NCBI GenBank assembly: GCA_013399305.1 | Contig: VXAI01000091.1 | Span: forward strand, 1,106,875-1,170,874 | DNA from: Rostratula benghalensis | Taxonomy: Eukaryota; Chordata; Aves; Charadriiformes; Rostratulidae | Direction of reading: 5' to 3' | Length of the DNA stretch: 64,000 nucleotides | In this document: piece by piece, positions 26,801 through 38,989 of the stretch | Numbering within the stretch: the first letter of the stretch is position 1 | How the letters are laid out: every line of letters begins with the position of its first letter | The notes under the pieces: generated by a model | The model's input: the letters and a program-made list of their open reading frames with translations, nothing else | The model's database searches: none | Told to the model about the DNA's origin: nothing | Program-made: the position numbers and the translations under genes

Positions 26801-28214
26801 AAATTTAAAACCAAAAAATATGTAAATTACTAATTACTTGCCTTTGGAGTTTTACCCTAAAGATCTCCTCCTTTGAAAATAACCTTGAATTTTTGTTTTA
26901 ATTTCTTATTGTGAGGCTCAGCGTTAAAATACTATTCTCAGGCTCTGAATTCCAAACTGAGATAGGTAGGTAGAGAGACAGGTAAGGATAGACACATAAA
27001 TCTGTATGGTTTCATCTGCTATTCTTCCATTATGGTCAAGAAGCTAATATTTGATAAATTCTTCCATCCAACATCAAGTAAAGCCCAAGCACCAGAAAAT
27101 CACTTAGTGGCAAAAATTTTTGTGGTTTGGATTTTGACTTTCATCACAAGCTTAACCTTTTTTTTTTTGAAAAATGACATGTTGATTCAAGCTGGGAATT
27201 TTCAACTAAAAAATATTAGATTTATCAGTTTCTTTTTATTTTAATTTCTAATAGACAAAAATTAAATTAAATAATCTTTTGGCATCAGTAGTTTGATATC
27301 AGTGAGTCAACATTGTCAGATAAAAAGGCATAGCCAGAAAATTCATTCCTCATCTACTAGATACCCAGAAACACATATTTCTCAGACTAAGACTACTTTT
27401 TTCTGAAGCAGACAGTTTCACCATGCTTTTCTGTGTCTCATATTTATCCCAGCATGAATTTACACATTTGTAATGTCAAAAAGAGCAAACTTCAGTATGA
27501 TTAAAAAACCGAGCTCAGATTTTTCTGTATATCTAAATAGCATGACAAATTACAAGATCCCCGTTTAGCCTACGGCTGAAAATTGGTGTAGAGATCAGCA
27601 GATGGACTGATAAGTGTGAAGAACATAACTGTACCTGGCAAGTATTATAACCTTCAAGAACACTTGGCACATCTTATAATATCCATTGCTATGAGCTGAT
27701 GCAGCTTAAAAGGTTAACAAATTTATACATGCCTCACATTCTCATTTCTAGTGTGAATCTTTCCAAACATGTCACATGCACTCATCCTCATAGAAGATTA
27801 ACTGCACAACAACTTTGAAGTGTTAAAACAAGCTGTGTTTGAATTCTGGGAAAGCAAACCCAAGCTACATTACTTGCAACAAAGCAAAAATATCTTGGTG
27901 TTGCTTAGTTCAAGTAGACTGCCTGGTTTTCTAGAAACTTTCCCAAAAACATTCACCTTCAGTGTATGACCTGGCATTAAAAGTGTTACATCAATGGAAC
28001 TCTAATGAAAAAGATTTATGGGATAAAAAACCCTAAACTGAATATTTCAGAAGCCACTGCTTCATTTTAATTTTGTATTCAAGACTGCAACAGCATAATT
28101 ATTAGCCCTGTCTGTTTTTCCCCTTTACTTCAGTGTTTTGCTTTGCATTGCATTCGTGCTTTCAGTAGAGAATAAAGGTGATGTCTTCTAAAAGCTGTTT
28201 ACCGCTTTCAGTAA

Positions 28215-28541
28215 TTGCATAGTTCTATGAACATGCCTTCCAATTCAGATGTTATGTCCATAAAGTCATCACGTGTTGAAGAGTCTGGTTACTTTGCTAA
28301 TAACTGTCATGAAATTCACTTCCACAGAGGTATTTTTGTTACCCAGCTAGAAATGACTATGAAATATTTTCGTAGATCACTGAATATTTCTTTTTCTCTG
28401 ATGATTGTCCTAGCTATTTCCCTGTCATGTATTCCTGTTGTCTGTGTGGTCCTTAACAAGAGATGTTGTATTCCTCAAACAATAAAGGCAATTCTTCAGG
28501 TGCTGCTGATTCTGTTACTGCCTTTGCAGGTGGGTAAGTAG
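28215..28541 (+). other. open frame with hydrophobic segments and donor-like end, not recognised
   Basis: About 108 codons are open from an ATG. Residues about 59-80 (starting SFSLMIVLAISL) form one strong hydrophobic stretch and residues about 91-105 a second (AILQVLLILLLPLQ). The frame ends just after a strong donor-like sequence (GTGG|GTAAGT at about 28531-28540). T-rich DNA readily gives hydrophobic chance frames, and no family motif is visible, so I do not call it a gene. Confidence 0.15.
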
Positions 28542-31500
28542 TTGTTTCCCCTAAGTTTGTTCCACTAAATTGCTTTTATATCTTCTAACTGCAGCACATT
28601 TAAAGGTACTTTTGCTTTCCTTCTGGTTTTTAGTGGAAGCTGTACTTTTTATTAGATTTGGTTGCTAATACTGTAGTTAGCCTTACTTTGCTCCCCTTGC
28701 CTTCCCTTTAAAATGTTTTTCTATTCTCTCTGTCTCTCTTAGTGAAGTCCAGCTTGTGACCTGGAAAGTGGGAGTGAAACTGAGGAGAAGGGCAGAGGGA
28801 GAATATCTGCCAAACACTGAATGTTCTCCTGTGCTTGTCAATGCAGCAGGCACCATTTCCCAGCCCCAAGCTGCAGGCACGGAGGCAGGCATCAGCAGGG
28901 CTCCTCCCTGGGGAGCGAGGGTCCAAAGCCCTCTGCCTCTGGCACCCAGGGGTGGGTAGTGCTGAGGGATATCCCAGCTGACTTTGGGCACTGGTCAGCA
29001 GTGAATTACTATTGTTGTCTGGAAGGAAAAAAAGCAAAGAGGGATTCTGAATCACAGGTTTGTCTTTCTCAGGGCAGATTTCATACAGAGCCTGGCGCAG
29101 TAGTCTGCTGAGAATTATAATTTAGTTCTAAAGCTCTAGTTTTTCTCCCTAAACAAATCAAACTTTCCTTAAGGAAATATAAAGGAGAAGATGAAAGATA
29201 TTTTCTTTTCTGGGAGATATTTCCAAATGGGGAAAAAATGTAGTAACTTTTGAAGCTGAGTTTAAAGTCTGATTTTTCAAATGTTGATTGGTCCATTCAT
29301 AAATCCTCCCACAAGCCAAATAAAAGTCATATAACTTTGCCTAAACATAGTTTACTTTTTATTTTACTTATTTTTTGTCTCTTTTAATCTTCTACCTCAT
29401 TTCCAAGGAAATGACTAACCTTCCTCCCATCTATCCTTTCAGCCTCCAGGCTGAATGTAATTTGGTTCACTTGAGTACTACACGTTTTAAAACATGGGGA
29501 AACATGCACTTCCAAGGAAAAAGTTTGTAGCGAGGTGCCACCAGAAAGACTTGAAAAGAGAATGAGAAAAGTAAAACAAGTATAATAAGGGGCATCTCCA
29601 CAAAAAACCCAGAACCTATAATGCAAATCCATACTGGAATAAAATCAAAGTAAATAAAGTCATTTCAGTATCAGCAGGAACTTATATATCTTCACTTTTT
29701 AGGTATTTTGTTTAGTCCTTTTTCCCCTCTTCTTCTTCTACTTGAGAATACAATGAAAGACCAGTATCATCCACACTGAGTAGCACCTTACTGCAGAAAT
29801 AGCTTCATGAAACCCAGTTTTTCTACTTAGTGAGAATTGGTGATTGATATTGCATAACCAATTACACTAATTGCTGCATTCTATTTCTGCACCTGTCTTG
29901 GCCATTCAAATGAACTTTGGTAGTCTTTGATGGTTTTGTCCTGGAGAAGAAAGGAAACCCACTTAATTCCTACTGAATTTAATTCTCTGTTGAAGAAGCC
30001 TCATCCATTTCATTCCTCACCTTTAGAAATCTGATTGATTTTCCAGGTTAATCTAGCTTTCTTGCTAGAGTCATAATGATGTATTCTCCCCTTACCCTTA
30101 TGCTTGGATGCCCTGCACAGAAAGGATCCTGCAATTATAATTAAAATAGATCCATAGGCAACATGCCTATACTCACTCCCATCTGTTAAGGGAGCAGTAA
30201 GACCCATTAGCAAGGTGATAGGCCAGTTGCAACAGGGCACAAAAGCCAGCTGAAGATTAGTTTAGAGAGGAATCCTACCAAACACAGCAAGTACCACATT
30301 TTCTGCCAGTAGGACCATCTGTTTGCAAACAACACCAGCTCAGAGCCAAATGTTTCATTACAGAGGACCATTAACACCTCCAAACATAATCCAGTGAAAC
30401 CCTCTGCCTCTAGTTTTCTTGTGAGAATGACTGGGTCAAGTTCTATCTTCAGCAGCATAATGCTACTATTTATCCACCCTTTTTGGCTATGTTTGCAGCA
30501 GTACCAGCTACATGCCAAGCTCTCTTTAGTTTCAGTTAATGGCACCACTTTCTTGAGGGTCTGCCTTGAAGAATTCTTTTGCATAAACTGCAGAAAGTTC
30601 TGTTTTGAATCACTGCTCTTCAGAAATATTTTTTTTTTCCTGTTCATCTTACATATCTCAAAAGAGAGACCGAGATAAAGAAAGAAAAGAAAAGGGAAAA
30701 AAAAAACAACAAACAAACCATAAACCAAACAAGGCGTAGTTTTATAGAGCAGCTTTCAGGCTAAGTGTCCCCACTAACATGTGTCAGCAGTTATGACATG
30801 GATGATCTCAGCTGTCTTTACTCAATAACTGAAAGGCACAAGGCTAAGCTTCATGAGAAGATTTGGTGCTCTACATCCTGGACGATCAGAGGCACTTCTC
30901 CCTCATGCTGAGGAAGGAAATTTCTATCTAAAATGGAGCTGACCTCCAGAGATATGTGGATCTCCTTCAGCATGCTCAGTGTTGCTTGGTGCCCCCTTGA
31001 GGAAAACCTTTACTGAAAGGTTTACCCGTACCTCATTCATACAGGGTCAAGGTGCTGCTCTTGCTTTCAGGGCCTCTTAAAATTTATGATAGAACATCTA
31101 AGGATGTTTTTGCTTTAATGTGTCCAAATGCCACAATTAGTGATTTTGGCCTTAGAGCAGTAAATGTTGTGCTCTCACATAAGAACTGAATGCAAATATA
31201 TTATACAAGAACTTTCAAAAAAGTAATTAGTGCTATAGTATAGTACTGTATTATGCTTTCCAGCCTTCTCCATCTAGATTTGGCAAAAAGCCTTCTGCCA
31301 CAAAAACCTGGCGGTACATTTGAGGCAAACTAATAAATAATGAAGGGAAGTACCTACTTTAATGAATTTTTTAGAACTTTAAATTTAATATTTTATTATG
31401 AGAATTTCTTGTTCAGTTTCCCAAACAGATTCTCTGAGAGGTTGATTGCTGGGTTTGCCCCAGTTCATAGCCTTTATAACCTATATACGGCCTCTATAGC

Positions 31501-33018
31501 TTTTACAGTAGTCAAAACCCTAAAAGAGCCATATCCTGAGATGATGAAAGGAAGATAAAAAGAAGTGAGTGAGGTTCAGCATTCTCACAGCTTTCACTCT
31601 ACTGTGTGACCTGTGATACAGAGGGTACACAGGCCAGTGGTAATGGAAAGGCTAAATCCCCTACTACCCTACCCTCTGCCTCTCCCTGAAGCAAATCTGC
31701 TTCTACAACACACTTCATTGCTCTAATGACCATTTTTTATTGCATATAAAGCATTGCCTATTTATACCATTCCAGTTAGTATTAGTGGTACAAGAAAGCT
31801 TAATTGGGACTTCCAATGCAATTAATTCATAGATATAACTCCAGTGAGAAGGGAATATCACACAGGACTGACAGGGACTCCTGTGTGGCTGTGAATGATG
31901 AAAGAAGAATGCTACTTGTAATATGCTGACACTGTACAGAATTAGGCTTTGTGTTCCTCAGTCATAAAACGTCTTTTGGGATGAAAAGCAGACATTTTGG
32001 GTTAGTTAGGTCCTATTTAATTATATGGCTTCCAATGTAAAAGGGTTTATTGAAAGGATTCAAAAGGGGAGGAGAATGAAAAGGACTCTCACATATTTTA
32101 TTTTCTTTTCTGAAGTTTTTCATTATAAAAGTACTCAGGAATCTCACCAGAGTAAGTTCTGTTTAAAACTAGAAGTGTTTTCATATTTTAAATAATATTA
32201 GACAGTATTAGTGGATCCACAACTTCCCTCAGAAATCTACACAGCTTGATTTTTTCTTACAGTATCTGGATGAAATCCAAAGAAACCATTACATGTTATT
32301 TAGGATTTAGCTCATATTTTTCTCCTTATTTTTAAACCTAAACTTTTCCATGTTGTATTTGATCTCATTATTTTTGCTCTGATTTTTATTTCTGGTATGA
32401 GCCACTTTGCCAGTGTCCTTAATGAATTCAGTTTAATTGATTTCAGACCATTTCTCCAATTTATGATAATTAAACTGTGCTTTATTCTCATTCCCTCCCT
32501 GCTTTCTGTCACCTGAAAATATGTTTGGCATTCTCTGTATTTCATTCTTCAGTTCATTCATGGAATCATTCAACAGATATAGCACATGGGATGCCCTGAA
32601 CTGAAGAAAAATGGACAATGAGATGCAGATACTCTGGGACAGAACTTGTCAGCAAAATATAAAATGAGAAAGCCAGAAGATTAGTCTGTTTTCTGAAGCA
32701 TTTCCCTGAACCCTTTGGTAAGACTCATTAGGGATATAACAAGAGAGTAATGTTGATGTCTGCTTGCTTATAATCCATTCAGTTTTTGTTAGAAGTTACA
32801 TCCTTGGGAGAAGTTCACATCAGAGTCTGGATCCAAACTTCATATTGGGTTGATATCAAGTGGTCACATATATTATGTTAATTTAGTGTAATAAAGTGAG
32901 ACAGCTGAAAACAGTGTTAACAATAAAGTAAACAAAATAATGTACACAGAAGTTCAGACACCTGGGTATAAGCAAAAAACTATCTGAGACTGTAACATAT
33001 CAATGCAGCTGCCAATTT

Positions 33019-33190
33019 AAAAAAGAAAAGAAAAGAAAAGAAAAGAAAAGAAAAGAAAAGAAAAGAAAAGAAAAGAAAAGAAAAGAAAAGAAAAGAAAAG
33101 AAAAGAAAAGAAAAGNAAAAGAAAAGAAAAGAAAAGAAAAGAAAAGAAAAGAAAAGAAAAGAAAAGAAAAGAAAAGAAAAGAAAAGAAAA
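33019..33190. repeat. (AAAAG)n microsatellite, about 34 units, with an ambiguous base
   Basis: A nearly perfect AAAAG array of about 172 bases. The only irregularity is an N at 33116, between two full AAAAG units, which shifts the unit phase by one base. The strand asymmetry (pure purine on plus, pure pyrimidine on minus) gives long phenylalanine/leucine/serine frames on the minus strand that are not genes. Array length in the assembly is probably unreliable because reads rarely span such tracts cleanly. The repeat does not carry a recognisable mobile-element tail on either side. Confidence 0.97.
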
Positions 33191-33587
33191 TCCATAGAAG
33201 TCCAACTAAATATCTAAATAGCTTTCTCTGTGTAGCTATGGTTTCCAGACAAACCGTTACAAGCAGATCAACATTAACACTTTTTAAATGCTATCAAATT
33301 GTCCAATTATTGTTATGATGACAGAAAAAGAACAGTAAAAAGAATAAACCGGAAACTTATTCTTTTTCTTGTTTTCCATTAAATTCTTCTCTATCAAGTA
33401 ACAGGCTCTTAGGGGTTAGTACTGTGGTATTTGGTAGCTGTTGGCTATGAGACTTAAGTTTCATAACACAGTGCAATATAGATCTAGCACAGTCACAGCA
33501 CATTTTTTAAATACAAGTTCAAATATGTGCTGTTAAATACTAATACATACACCGGAAAAGAAGATAGCTAATCCAAAACCAAAGAAA
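33191..33587. other. noncoding spacer
   Basis: AT-rich spacer between the (AAAAG)n array and the first element of the CR1 cluster. Nothing supportable seen. Confidence 0.6.
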
Positions 33588-34090
33588 CATAGAATCATTG
33601 AATAGTTCAGGTTGGAAGGGACCTTAAAGATCATACAGTTCTAACTCCCCCTCCCATGGGCAGGGACACTTGTCACCTGACCAGATTGCTAAAAGTCCAT
33701 CCAATCTGGTCTTGAACACTTCCAGGAATGGGGCAACCACAGGTTCTCTGGGCAACCTGTTCCAGTGCCTCACCCACATACTAAAGAATTTTTTCTTAAT
33801 ATCTAATCTAAATCTACCCTCTTTCCATTTGAAGCCACTATCCCTTGTCAGGTACTAGAAAGCTACTATGAGGTCTCTCAGAGCCTTCTCCAGTCTGAAC
33901 AGCCCCAACTCTCTCAGCCTGTCTTCATTGGAGAAGTGCTCCAGCTTTCTGATCCACTGGACCCTCTCCAACAGGTCCATGTCCTTATGCTGGGGACTCC
34001 AATCTGGATATAGTACTCCAGGTGCAATCTCATGAGAGAGGTTTAGAGGAGTAGAATCATCTCCCTCAAACTGCCGATCACATTTCTTTT
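33588..34090 (-). mobile_element. CR1 LINE 3' part, downstream half of a CR1-CR1 fusion
   Basis: In minus-strand sense this unit begins abruptly at 34090 inside ORF2 with aaaagaaatgtgatcggcag, corresponding to the IKRSVAS region of CR1 reverse transcriptase. It continues through the gattctactcctctaaacct, cacctggagta and ccccagcata blocks. It has lost part of the gagggccacgaagatgatcag block and the following linker, then carries the C-terminal region (agattagatattaagaaaaa, tgaggcactggaacaggttg). It ends in a CR1 3' terminus of the cttaaaggtccc...caatgattctatg type at 33588. It abuts a second CR1 end at 34091 with no intervening host DNA, and both units have the same orientation. Several substitutions, including ctactcctctaaacc, are shared with 39274-39435. 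Confidence 0.9.
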
Positions 34091-34431
34091 CACAAAATCA
34101 CAGAATGATAGGGGCTAGAAAGAGATCTCAGGAGATGATCTAGTCTGACCACCCCTGTCAGAGCAGGTCCACCTAGAGAAGGTTCCACAGGATGACAGTC
34201 CAGATGGGTTTTGAATGTCTCCAGGTCCACCACCTCTCTGAATAGCCTGTTCCAGGGCTCTGCCACCCTCAGAGTAAAGAAGTTCTTCCTCATGTTTAGA
34301 TGTAAATTTCTGTGTTCAAGTTCGTGCCTGTTCTGTCTTGCCCTCTCACTGGGCACCACTGAAAAAGGACTGGCCCCATTCTCTTCACACCTACACTTTA
34401 AGTATTTATAGGCATTAATAAGACCCCCATA
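34091..34431 (-). mobile_element. CR1 LINE 3' part, upstream half of a CR1-CR1 fusion
   Basis: In minus-strand sense it starts within ORF2 near 34431 (gggtcttattaatgcctata) and runs through ggccagtcctttttcagtgg, gaggaagaacttctttactc and tgaggg-tggcagagccctgg. It keeps gtggtggacctggagacatt, where other copies have an extra gagtctccttct block, and a distinctive catcctgtggaaccttct. It ends in ctatcattctgtgattttgtg at 34091. The 3' signature gatctcctgagatc defines the same subfamily as 38990-39273 and 39436-39534. The remnant ORF2 frame encodes RKNFFTLRVAEPWNRLFREV but is truncated at the start and not functional. Confidence 0.92.
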
Positions 34432-35093
34432 CATTGTTTCATTGAATTTCCCTAAAGCCTGGTAATATTGTGGTTAACTGTCACTAGTAAGAGGTGAAAA
34501 AGCCTGTTAGAGGATGTCTGCATAATCTTTAGAGCAGTCTATTCATCCCTCTGGACTGAATTAATGGCATACCCCAAGATCCACTGAATCCCAGTTCAGA
34601 GCCTTATCTTAAGAATATGAGCTTGTGCAAGGGCATGACTGTTTTACACTCTGAGTTTGCCTTGCTTTTGAAACATTTTGAATAGTCATGCACAATTTCT
34701 GAAAGTTTAAATGGAAAGGCAGCAAAAATGGCTGGATTCATCATTTACCATAAAGATGAATGAAGACTCATTCTTAGTGTTTTAAGGCACAGGGAAAAAA
34801 AGCACTGTGGTCTGCCATGAAACCTATCATGATGGGCACTGTTGCAAGAATATTTCATCTTGTACTGACAATAGCTCTGAATGACAATGAACGTAACAAA
34901 CAGGGCCAATCAGGCAGTGTTGTCAGGCCTGCAGTCCCAGTGGCCCCTCAGATATGGACTAGTGATAGCCCGATGTTTATAACTTATGCTTCAGTGCTGT
35001 GTATATAACCCAGCTGCTTTCTGCGTAAAAGTTCTGCAGCAACAACAGTTTGCTCCTGCCTGGATTGTGGATTTTTTGAGGACCACTGGAAAT
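34432..35093. other. noncoding spacer in the CR1 cluster
   Basis: About 660 bases of AT-rich sequence without a recognisable gene or element. Confidence 0.6.
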
Positions 35094-35292
35094 TACAGAA
35101 TCACACAGAATAACAGAACATCAGGGATTGGAAGGGACTTTGAAAGATCATCTAGTCCAATCCCCCTGCCAGAGCAAGAACACCTAGATCAGGTCACACA
35201 GGAACATGTCCAGGAAGGTTTTGAATGTCTCCAGAGAAGGAGACTCCACAACCTCTCTGGGCAGCCCCTTCCAGTGCTCCGTCACTCTCATA
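35094..35292 (-). mobile_element. CR1 LINE 3' fragment, left arm of an inverted pair
   Basis: The plus strand starts with acagaatcacacagaataac and ggattggaagggactttgaa, then ccaatccccctgccagagca and ggttttgaatgtctccagag, ending near gtcactctcata. It is the reverse complement of about the last 200 bases of CR1. In sense it would start at tgagagtgacggagcactgg. It faces a second CR1 end of the same length in opposite orientation 31 bases away. Confidence 0.92.
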
Positions 35293-35323
35293 AAACAGAA
35301 CCCTAAGAGGTACAGTCAACATA

Positions 35324-35525
35324 CATTGAGAGTGGCAGAGCACTGGAACATGCTGCTCAGAGATGTAGTGGAGTCTCCTTCTCTGGAGACATTCAAAACT
35401 CACCTGGAGATATTCAAAATTCATTCCTGTCCAGCCCGTTCTAGGTGAACCTGCTTTGTCACAGGGGTTGGACGAGATGATCTCTGAAGGTCCCTTCCAG
35501 TCCCTACAATTCTATCATTCTGTGA
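35324..35525 (+). mobile_element. CR1 LINE 3' fragment, right arm of an inverted pair
   Basis: The sense strand starts at ttgagagtggcagagcactg and runs through gtggagtctccttctctgga and gacattcaaaactcacctgg. It then carries a small insertion-like stretch (gatattcaaaattcattcct) and ends with gatgatctctgaaggtccct, followed by tctatcattctgtgaac. It covers practically the same part of CR1 as the left arm, so this is not a twin-priming inversion, which would split one copy without duplicating content. Confidence 0.92.
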
Positions 35526-38500
35526 ACATGTCTAATTTTAATTTTACAGAAAAAAGTCTTGTTCATATTTAATATTACATTAATTTAAACTCCAAAATCT
35601 TTCCTGGGATGACTCTTTTAGAAATTGCATTTGAAATATGGAATTTACATACAGAAAAATGCTAATACAAAAGAATGTTAAAGACAACCATTAATCAGTA
35701 CCAAAACATGTGTAAAGCATTTTGAGTCCTACAAGAAAGACTAATGTGATAAATTTTATTGATTTTCTTTTAAATTGTTCAGTCAGTGTAACTGTAAAAT
35801 ATTATGCTTAACTGTGTAAACAGATGATGAGACAATACACAGCATCATGAGATTCACAAATTCATTGACAGATTTTCTGATTAAATGCCAATGTGTGTTA
35901 CAATTTTTTGACTTTTAAACATATATGTAGTACATATATGTGTTTTATAATGTGAAAATAGCAATAGTGCACCACATCTAATTTTGTTAAAAGTGTTGTG
36001 AATTTAAATTCCTATTGAAATAAAAGACCTCTCAAGAAATCATACTGTATTCTATGCAAATTACTGCAAGCAAACAAAGTTCCATCTCAAATTATCACAA
36101 GTGATCATATACATAATGGTTATACCTTACATACCACAATGTTAATAAAGGGCTTGTGTTTTCTATGACAAACTCATTCATTCAATGCACTTGCACTGCT
36201 GTTATATAAAGATCTTTCTGTGTGTGCATGTGCAGATATGTGCATGTATAAGTAGCTTGCAGCCTGAAGTTCTGCAACAGAAAGGACAGAATTTTTAAGA
36301 AGTAGCAACATAATAAAAAAGGTGAGAAGGATCGTGAATCTCATTATAGACAAATAAGGGGGGTAAATTACTGAACATATGCAGCAACACAGATAGTGAT
36401 AGCTGTCTCTCAGGAAGTACGCCAAGAAGGCAGATTCCTTTTAAGTTGGCTAATATCTGTAATATTTTATTAAAAGAATAATAAAGCAACTTCCCATGGA
36501 AACTGATTGAAAAAGGTCGGTTTCCATCATTCATTGTTAATAGGGAAAGTATATTGACATAAATCTATAGAGCAGTTTGATCCTCAGTGATCCATTTCCT
36601 CTGTCTCTCTAGAGCACGTCCTTCTGGAAAGAAAAACAAGGATGGCATCATATGCAAACACACCTGCCAGTTGTAGATGTGGGACCTTTTTGTAGTAGCT
36701 TTGTTTCATTTCTCCTTCTTAAAAACCAGTAAGAACATACAATAAGTAACTGAGAATAATTTCAAGGGAAGGAGAAACCTAAAACCTGCCAGCCTGGTGT
36801 TCAAGGTAGAGAACCTATTTATTTTTTTCTAAAATCTGCTTTCATATGCATCTATACCTGTTTTAACATCCACAAAAGCATGGAGTAAAACAGAAATTTT
36901 CAAAGAAGAGAAAAATAAAGAAATAAGGAAGCACAACAAAGGAATTTACATTTATAGCAGTTTTATATTCGCTTTGTGGTGTCATATTCAGAAAACACAG
37001 ATGGCTCCATCCCTTTAATTTAGCAGTGCAGTTTTTTCATTGTAGTTTCCCCTAATCTTGCCAAGTTAAAACAAGATGCAATTAAATTTTTTACTGGGGG
37101 CACGAATCACCCCCAGTTTAAACTGTCTTGAAATGAATGTGGAGCAATCATGACTGGTGGAGCTGGCTCAAAACTTAGCACTGCACTATTCTACCTTGCA
37201 TAACACTCAATTATTTTACTAATTAATGTTGTGGCTTTGCTTACTGGAGCCAAATGGTCAATAGACAGTATAGTTATGTACAGTGATAGCCACTCTGCTG
37301 GTTTTTTCCTCTAGTAAATGAAAATTGTTGAACATAACAGCATTATAGGAAAAGGTGACAGAAGGCAAGGACACATTAAAAACTGTGTGAAGACGGTTCC
37401 ATTTTTTTAACATTTAATTTTTATAAATCTCTACCTTTATCTTCAAATGATCATATTCTTACTTCTAAATGTTTCAGTTCTCATTTGAGGGGTACATATT
37501 AAAAAAAAAAAAAAAAATAAAAAAATTAACCAAAACTCACAGTGATATAATTTCCTGGCAGCAGAACATGAAGAACCTCATCCAAGACTAATGTGGGCTT
37601 GAAATGTGAATTTTCATGGAGGTGCTGGAACAGCTCGTTTCAGTGATTGCAGGACTGTGTGAACATGCACATGTCTCTTGGGGAAAATTGCCCTTAATAC
37701 CACTCTTTTCTTTTCTTCTCCTGTTTTTAAGGATCACACATTTCAGAATAGCCATATGTTACTTAGCCACAGTAAATCCTCCTCACTCAAGTGTTTATGG
37801 GTTCTGGGTACTTTGGACTCCTCAGTCACCCTGAAAGCCAAGGCACCCACACCAAAGATCGAAGAGAAAGGAGCTTTAAATTGTACTGCAAAGCCCAGAT
37901 CTATCATAAAGCTTTCAAAGTCTCTAGGCCATTAATTGGTGTGGACAAGCTGTATATTAATATACTACACTTGCTCTGTTTAACTATAAAACCATTAGCT
38001 GAGTTCCGGTGTCCTAACAATCTAATAAAAAAAAATAAAAAATATTTGCAGTCTATCAGCAAAAGACAAAGTCATTTTGATGTGTCTTCTTTCCTTTCCA
38101 GTATTTTCCAGAAGAACATGATATCCAATAAAATCATAATCCCTCAAACAAGCATCTTCTGAGGAGTTAATCTATTCAATGTCAAAGCCATGTTGCATCA
38201 GTACTATATACTTCATCTGCCAGATTAGGATAAATTCAAAAGAGAAAATATATTTATGTGGTTGCTGCTGAATACTTATGCAATATTTCTCCCCAGCAAT
38301 CCAACCTTGCATCATTTGTGGATACATTAACAGTGAATTAAGACTGTAAAGAAAACTCAAATAATAAAGAACATTCCCAGGATATAAAATACCATTGAAA
38401 AAGAAAAGGAAAAGCTTTGTTATAATATAATAACAGGAGGTAGCTTGATAACATTTAAAAGCAGTAACTTGAGGCAGAGTTCAGACTCAGGCAGGAAACC

Positions 38501-38989
38501 TCCCAATGCTTTGATTTCCAGACCTTTGCAGAACTGAGAAAGATTCAGAGATAGAACATCAACACTTGCAAAGGTTAAGCTGAACAGGAGGATTATAAAC
38601 TCCCAAGATCAGAGCAATATACATTATGGGTTCTAAATTAGTTTCCCCATAGGCAGGCTGTCCTTTCATCATGGAGACCATATTAACCCGCTCTGGGATA
38701 TCTGATATTGGCTAGTGTCAGAGACAAGGCAGAACAGCCTGGGCACCTCTGCCATGACCCCGTGTCCCACTGCTGATAGTGGCTCCCTGATAGATGAACT
38801 ATTATTGCTCAACAGCCATTATTATGGCCTCACGATCACTTTGGGCTGACTGGATCCCACACTGAGAATCCTCAGCCATGTGCAAAGCAGAAACCCAGCT
38901 CCTCAGCACACTACTGTAGTGTGAAAAACTTCATATTGCACATAAAAAAAAAACAATTAAAAAAATAAGAAAGAGGAGAAAGGGAGGAA
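35526..38989. other. noncoding stretch, no gene seen
   Basis: AT-rich sequence. It holds a doubled palindrome acatatatgt at 35919-35928 and 35932-35941 and an A-rich run at 37501-37525. An A-rich segment near 38942-38990 leads into the next CR1 copy. Open frames such as 37791-38162 show no family features. Confidence 0.6.
37501..37525. repeat. A-rich run
   Basis: Seventeen A residues followed by T and a further seven A. No associated element body recognised. Confidence 0.75.

Larger units (their letters stand above)
21141..33018. other. long noncoding stretch, no gene assigned
   Basis: No CR1 copy and no recognised protein. It holds a three-unit tandem repeat at 23742-23802 and somewhat GC-richer pockets near 23114-23422, 25300-26630 and 28750-28970. 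An exon-like open frame with a hydrophobic segment lies at 28215-28541 and a 173-codon open frame on the minus strand at 30207-30728. Neither could be linked to a known family. The rest is AT-rich sequence in which I see nothing further. Confidence 0.55.

Noticed and set aside
30207..30728. A 173-codon open frame on the minus strand
   Set aside because: It is the longest frame outside CR1 but shows no domain or motif. Its start is a low-complexity hydrophobic/lysine stretch from T- and A-runs, and no splice or promoter context supports it.
32980..33205. Open frames on the minus strand rich in phenylalanine, leucine and serine
   Set aside because: They are only translations of the pentanucleotide microsatellite and contain the ambiguous base.
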